Source of the DNA: Corynebacterium efficiens YS-314
Lineage (GTDB): Bacteria > Actinomycetota > Actinomycetes > Mycobacteriales > Mycobacteriaceae
NCBI RefSeq assembly: GCF_000011305.1
Contig: NC_004369.1
Coordinates: 744,001-808,000 of the forward strand
DNA length: 64,000 bases
Reading direction: 5' to 3'
Every line of letters starts with the position of its first letter. Position 1 is the stretch's first letter. Positions 60,715 through 64,000 of this stretch are shown in pieces. The position numbers were made by a program, and so were the translations under genes. The notes under the pieces are model-generated. The model was not told the DNA's origin. It did no database searches and saw only the letters and a program-made list of their open reading frames with translations.

Positions 60715-61719
60715 TCAGCTGAGCCGGTAACCGCTGGTCGGGTCGAAACGGTGTGAACCCGCCGGGTCGAAGGCGAACCGCACCCGGTCACCCGGCGCGG
60801 GCACCACGGCGTCCTCCCAGCGCGCCACCAGGCGGTTGCCGTCGCAGGTGGCGTAAACATAGGACTCGGAACCGAGCTCCTCGACGATGTCCACCGTCCC
60901 GTCCACCACGGTGTAACCGGCCGGGGCCTCGCCGGTGACCACCAGCATGGATTCCGGACGCACACCCAGGGTCACACCGTCGTAGGGGAAGAGATTCATC
61001 GATGGGGAGCCGATGAAACCGGCGACGAACGCATTGACCGGGGTGTCGTAGAGCTCCCGGGGTGGGGCCACCTGCTGGAGCAGTCCGTCCTTGAGCACCG
61101 CGACGCGGTCGCCCATCGTCATGGCCTCCACCTGATCATGGGTGACATAGACGGTGGTGGTACCCAGGCGACGCTGCAGTGCGGCAACTTCCGCGCGCGT
61201 CTGCACACGCAGTTTGGCATCGAGGTTGGACAGGGGCTCATCCATGAGGAAGACCTTCGGGTTGCGCACCAGGGCCCGGCCCATGGCCACACGCTGGCGC
61301 TGACCACCGGAGAGGTCCTTCGGTTTGCGGTCCAGGTAGTCGGTGAGGCCGAGGATCTCGGCGGCCTCCCGGACCTTGGCGTCGATCTCCGCCTGGGGCA
61401 GTTTGGCCAGTTTGAGGGCGAAACCCATATTCCGCGCCACGGACATGTGGGGGTAGAGGGCGTAGTTCTGGAACACCATCGCGATGTCACGCTCCGCAGG
61501 TTCCTGACTGGTGACATCCTGCCCGTCGATGCGGATCACACCGGATTCGACCTCCTCGAGCCCGGCGAGCGCTCGCAGCGTGGTTGATTTTCCACACCCC
61601 GACGGGCCGACGAGTACGAGGAATTCACCGTCGGCTATCTCGAGGTCGAGCTCATGGACGGTGGGGCGCTCCGCACCGGGGTACCGGATGGAGACTTTGT
61701 CAAAGGAAACAGTGGCCAT
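60715..61719 (-). CDS. tusK: Trehalose ABC importer, ATPase TusK
   Basis: The 334-residue ATPase is of the MsmK/UgpC/MalK group. Walker A is GPSGCGKST at residues 38-46, the Q-loop VFQNYALYPHMSV near residue 82, signature LSGGQRQR near residue 135, Walker B VFLMDEPLSNLD near residue 155 and the H-loop YVTHDQVEAMTM near residue 189. A C-terminal TOBE-type regulatory domain (MNLFPYDGVTLGVRPESM) follows. It energises TusFG; the C. glutamicum counterpart is often named tusK2. It begins the tus cluster on this strand, and the TIGR03089 gene lies 57 bases upstream. Confidence 0.92.
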   Translation of the reverse strand: MATVSFDKVSIRYPGAERPTVHELDLEIADGEFLVLVGPSGCGKSTTLRALAGLEEVESGVIRIDGQDVTSQEPAERDIAMVFQNYALYPHMSVARNMGFALKLAKLPQAEIDAKVREAAEILGLTDYLDRKPKDLSGGQRQRVAMGRALVRNPKVFLMDEPLSNLDAKLRVQTRAEVAALQRRLGTTTVYVTHDQVEAMTMGDRVAVLKDGLLQQVAPPRELYDTPVNAFVAGFIGSPSMNLFPYDGVTLGVRPESMLVVTGEAPAGYTVVDGTVDIVEELGSESYVYATCDGNRLVARWEDAVVPAPGDRVRFAFDPAGSHRFDPTSGYRLS

Positions 61720-61776
61720 AACCTATGAAGTTAGCAGTGTCACACCCAGTTGTGTACCTGTGGGCCGGCCACATTC

Positions 61777-62430
61777 TCAGACCCGTGCGGTGACCTTCTC
61801 CGCGGTCGCGATCTGATCCAGACGCTGGGTATCCACCATCCCGGCAACCACCACCGCGGAACCCCCCATCGCCAGTGGGGCCAGAACATGGGCGGTGAAA
61901 CTGTCCAGGTCGGTCCACCCGGTGCTCAGCAGGCGGGTCCCCGGCGGCACCTCGGTGTCCCCGACAATCTCCGGCAGGGTGCGGGTGGGTTGGAAGAACT
62001 GGTCACCGTAGAACCGGACGGTGGGTCCGAAATCGATGGCACCCCGGGGGAGCTCACCGCCGCTCTCCACCACGCCACGGCCGAAGGGATCCTCACTGAC
62101 CAGCACGATATCCCCGGTGCCCTGGTTAGCCGCGAACCGGTCGCGGGAGGTGAAGACCACATCTGCATCCCCGCCCCCGAACGTCACCCGGACATCGGCG
62201 GCGTAGGCGCCGAGGGTGATCACCGCCGCCTGCCAGCTCACGGGCAGATCGACCGCGACGGTCGAATCCTCATCGAGGTCGAGTTCCTCCAGGAGCATAT
62301 TGCCCACCTTCGATGCCCAGTTGTCCAGGGTGATGGCGGAGAAATCGAGCCGTGCCCCGGTGTTTTCGTTGTAGACCGTCAGACGGGGGGATGCAGGATC
62401 GGAGGCGAGAAGGTGGGAGAGCAGTTCCAT
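61777..62430 (-). CDS. TIGR03089 family protein
   Basis: The 217-residue product resembles a truncated AMP-binding (acyl-adenylate) fold. MELLSHLLASDPASPRLTVYNENTGARLDFSAITLDNWASKVGNML matches the N-terminal pattern of the actinobacterial family TIGR03089, usually encoded next to an LCP-family gene as here. The full adenylation-domain core motifs are lacking, so catalysis is doubtful. ATG 62430 is chosen by the family start. It lies 82 bases downstream of lcpA on the same strand. Confidence 0.8.
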   Translation of the reverse strand: MELLSHLLASDPASPRLTVYNENTGARLDFSAITLDNWASKVGNMLLEELDLDEDSTVAVDLPVSWQAAVITLGAYAADVRVTFGGGDADVVFTSRDRFAANQGTGDIVLVSEDPFGRGVVESGGELPRGAIDFGPTVRFYGDQFFQPTRTLPEIVGDTEVPPGTRLLSTGWTDLDSFTAHVLAPLAMGGSAVVVAGMVDTQRLDQIATAEKVTARV

Positions 62431-62511
62431 ACCCTCAAGGGTAGGGAAAACACCCGGTGTTGTGCAGCCGGGGTGAATCAGGCGTCGATAAGCTCCCGGC
62501 ACACCGTCGGA

Positions 62512-64000
62512 CTAGTTGACGCAGCGCGGGCCGTCCCCGCCGGCATCGATCTCCGGGCTGAGGATCGGCTCGCCGGAGGCATCACCCCCGGGCTGGCCCA
62601 CGGGGGTGGAGGTGGGTTCGGAGACGGTCTCCGCGGTAGGGCCGGCGTAGTCAATGTGGGAGATGACGATGATGGTGTCCGCATCCAGGGAGGCGTTTGC
62701 CACGATCGGCAACCCACCCAGCTCCGCCGCGATGGCCTCCGCCTGCGGATCGGTCGGGTCTGCGGCCAGCACCTGGGACTCGTAGTAGAGACCGTCGATG
62801 GCGTTGCCGATCTCCTCGATGGTGTAGCCGAGTCCCTCGAGATGACCGGCAACCCCACCTGCAAGTCCCGCCTCCCCGGAGGCGTTGAGCACATGGACCA
62901 TGGTGTCCGCATTGGCTGTGGCCTCCCCGGTGGCCTCCCCGGATGCGTCCCCGTCGGAGGTGGTCTCTTCCGGTTCGTCCCCGCCCAGGGCATCCTCGAA
63001 GAAGGCATGTACCTGGTCCAGGTCGACGGTGACCACGGACTCGCCATAATCACCGACACCGTCGATGGAGGTCACCGGGATGGTGGTGAAGGTGACATTG
63101 CCCCCGGCGAGGTTCTGCAGCTGGGTGGCAAACCCCATGACGTCCCAACCCTCATCGATGATCACCGAGCGCATCACCGCATCAGCCAGAGCGGAGAGCT
63201 TCCCCGGGTTGGTCAATGTGCCGGACGAGAGGATCTGGTTGACCAGTGAGGCCATGAAGGCCTGTTGGCGCACGATGCGGTCGAGATCCCCGCGGGGGAG
63301 TCCGTGGCGCTGGCGGACAAAGGACAGGGCATCGGAACCGCCGAGCGTCTGGCGTCCGGCATCGAAATCCGCGCCTGACAGCGGCTCGTTGACCGGCTCA
63401 TTCAGACAGACCTCAACACCGCCGACGGCATCGGTGAGCAGCACGAAACCCAGCAGGCCGATCTCCGCGTAGTGGTCGACGGTGATACCCGTGAGGTTGG
63501 AGACGGCATCGATCAACCCCTCACGTCCGGCCTCCTTGGACCGGGATTCCAATTCCGACTCATTGGTGAAACCCTGTTCCACCAGTTCGGTGTGGCGGGC
63601 ATCCTTGTACGCGCCGTACACACCGTTGATCTTCATGTTGCCGTACTCATCATCATGGATGTAGGTGTCGCGTGGGATGGAGACAGCGGACGCGGAGGAC
63701 CCGTCATTGGGCACGCGAATGACCATGATGGTGTCGGTGTTGTCATTTTCCTCATCCCCGGCACGCAACATGGCCAACTCCTCGTCCGAGAGGGTGTTGC
63801 CCTGGGCATCGGAACGGGAATCGGAACCGACCAGGAGGATATCGGTGGCACCGTCCAAGGACTGGCCGTCCCGGACGCCCGCGCCACCACCGAGCGTGAG
63901 ATTGCCGGCATTGGCCACATCACCGATGCTTCCCACCGCGAAATACCCCAGCCCGGAGATGAGCAGCACCAGGACGGAGAGGAACGCCACAACACTGCGG
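62512..64000 (-). CDS. lcpA: LytR-CpsA-Psr family ligase with C-terminal LytR_C domain, partial at right edge
   Basis: About 496 residues are visible; the frame continues past the right edge, so the N-terminal cytosolic part is missing. A transmembrane segment (VAFLSVLVLLISGLGYFAVG) is followed by an extracytoplasmic LCP domain. It contains DILLVGSDSRSD, NTDTIMVIRV, SIPRDTYI, the KINGVYGAY segment, DALSFVRQRHGLPRGDLDRIVRQQAFM and the intervening Arg/Asp residues that bind the polyprenyl pyrophosphate. A Glu/Thr/Gly-rich linker leads to a LytR_C domain (MVHVLNASGEAGLAGGVAGHLEGLGY). In C. glutamicum LcpA attaches arabinogalactan to peptidoglycan and is essential. The gene is followed by TIGR03089. 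Confidence 0.93.
   Translation of the reverse strand, partial: RSVVAFLSVLVLLISGLGYFAVGSIGDVANAGNLTLGGGAGVRDGQSLDGATDILLVGSDSRSDAQGNTLSDEELAMLRAGDEENDNTDTIMVIRVPNDGSSASAVSIPRDTYIHDDEYGNMKINGVYGAYKDARHTELVEQGFTNESELESRSKEAGREGLIDAVSNLTGITVDHYAEIGLLGFVLLTDAVGGVEVCLNEPVNEPLSGADFDAGRQTLGGSDALSFVRQRHGLPRGDLDRIVRQQAFMASLVNQILSSGTLTNPGKLSALADAVMRSVIIDEGWDVMGFATQLQNLAGGNVTFTTIPVTSIDGVGDYGESVVTVDLDQVHAFFEDALGGDEPEETTSDGDASGEATGEATANADTMVHVLNASGEAGLAGGVAGHLEGLGYTIEEIGNAIDGLYYESQVLAADPTDPQAEAIAAELGGLPIVANASLDADTIIVISHIDYAGPTAETVSEPTSTPVGQPGGDASGEPILSPEIDAGGDGPRCVN

Noticed and set aside
1..64000. CRISPR arrays, insertion sequences, phage genes, tRNA or rRNA genes
   Set aside because: I looked for regularly spaced repeats, transposase or integrase motifs, and tRNA-like cloverleafs and found none that I could support.

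Overview
The window is chromosomal DNA from a GC-rich Corynebacterium. Pyc, AccBC, AccD1 (DtsR1) and PrpD2 match the C. glutamicum proteins I remember almost residue for residue. The gene order also follows the C. glutamicum backbone: upp, pmmB, amidohydrolase, lpd-like, pyc, prpD2B2C2, accBC, thtR, accD2, accD1, birA, purK, purE, the tus trehalose importer and lcpA. The base composition and the extra gene blocks suggest C. efficiens, but the species is inference. I see no rRNA, tRNA, CRISPR array, prophage or insertion sequence. Both ends cut a gene: an NlpC/P60 protein on the left and an LCP ligase on the right.

Layout. 1-6.8 kb: cell-wall peptidase operon, upp, an XRE regulator, a phosphohexomutase, an M20 amidohydrolase and a flavoprotein of the LpdA quinone-reductase type. 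7.2-10.6 kb: pyruvate carboxylase. 10.7-20.7 kb: an accessory block with a biotin carboxylase/carboxyltransferase, two DUF1989 proteins, a permease and allophanate hydrolase, interrupted by one opposite-strand gene for a DUF294-type nucleotidyltransferase. It is best read as a guanidine (formerly 'urea carboxylase') nitrogen-scavenging locus, with AmtR-like boxes at both promoters. 21.1-24.7 kb: methylcitrate operon prpDBC, without the prpR gene expected beside it. 25.2-29.6 kb: accBC, a rhodanese and an ATP-grasp-like Cj0069 family gene.

29.7-43.4 kb: a second accessory block. It holds a CaiB-type CoA-transferase, a thioesterase, two glutaryl-CoA-dehydrogenase-family enzymes, a FadN-like hydroxyacyl-CoA dehydrogenase/hydratase, a thiolase, a TAXI-TRAP importer, an MFS permease and a LysR regulator. 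Together these suffice to import a dicarboxylate such as glutarate and convert it to acetyl-CoA. 43.5-52.9 kb: DUF3151, an acyltransferase-SGNH protein, a nuclease-fold protein, maf, accE, accD2, accD1 and birA. 52.9-64 kb: a PH-domain protein, purK, purE, small enzymes, tusGFEK with an inserted SRPBCC gene, a TIGR03089 protein and lcpA.

Three biotin carboxylases (pyc, the guanidine-type enzyme, accBC), their carboxyltransferase partners (accD1, accD2, accE) and the biotin ligase birA lie within 45 kb. Several genes look leaderless, with a -10 hexamer 5-8 nt before the start codon (upp, purK, birA, the DUF3151 gene). All family and regulator assignments rest on reading motifs and on memory, not on searches.
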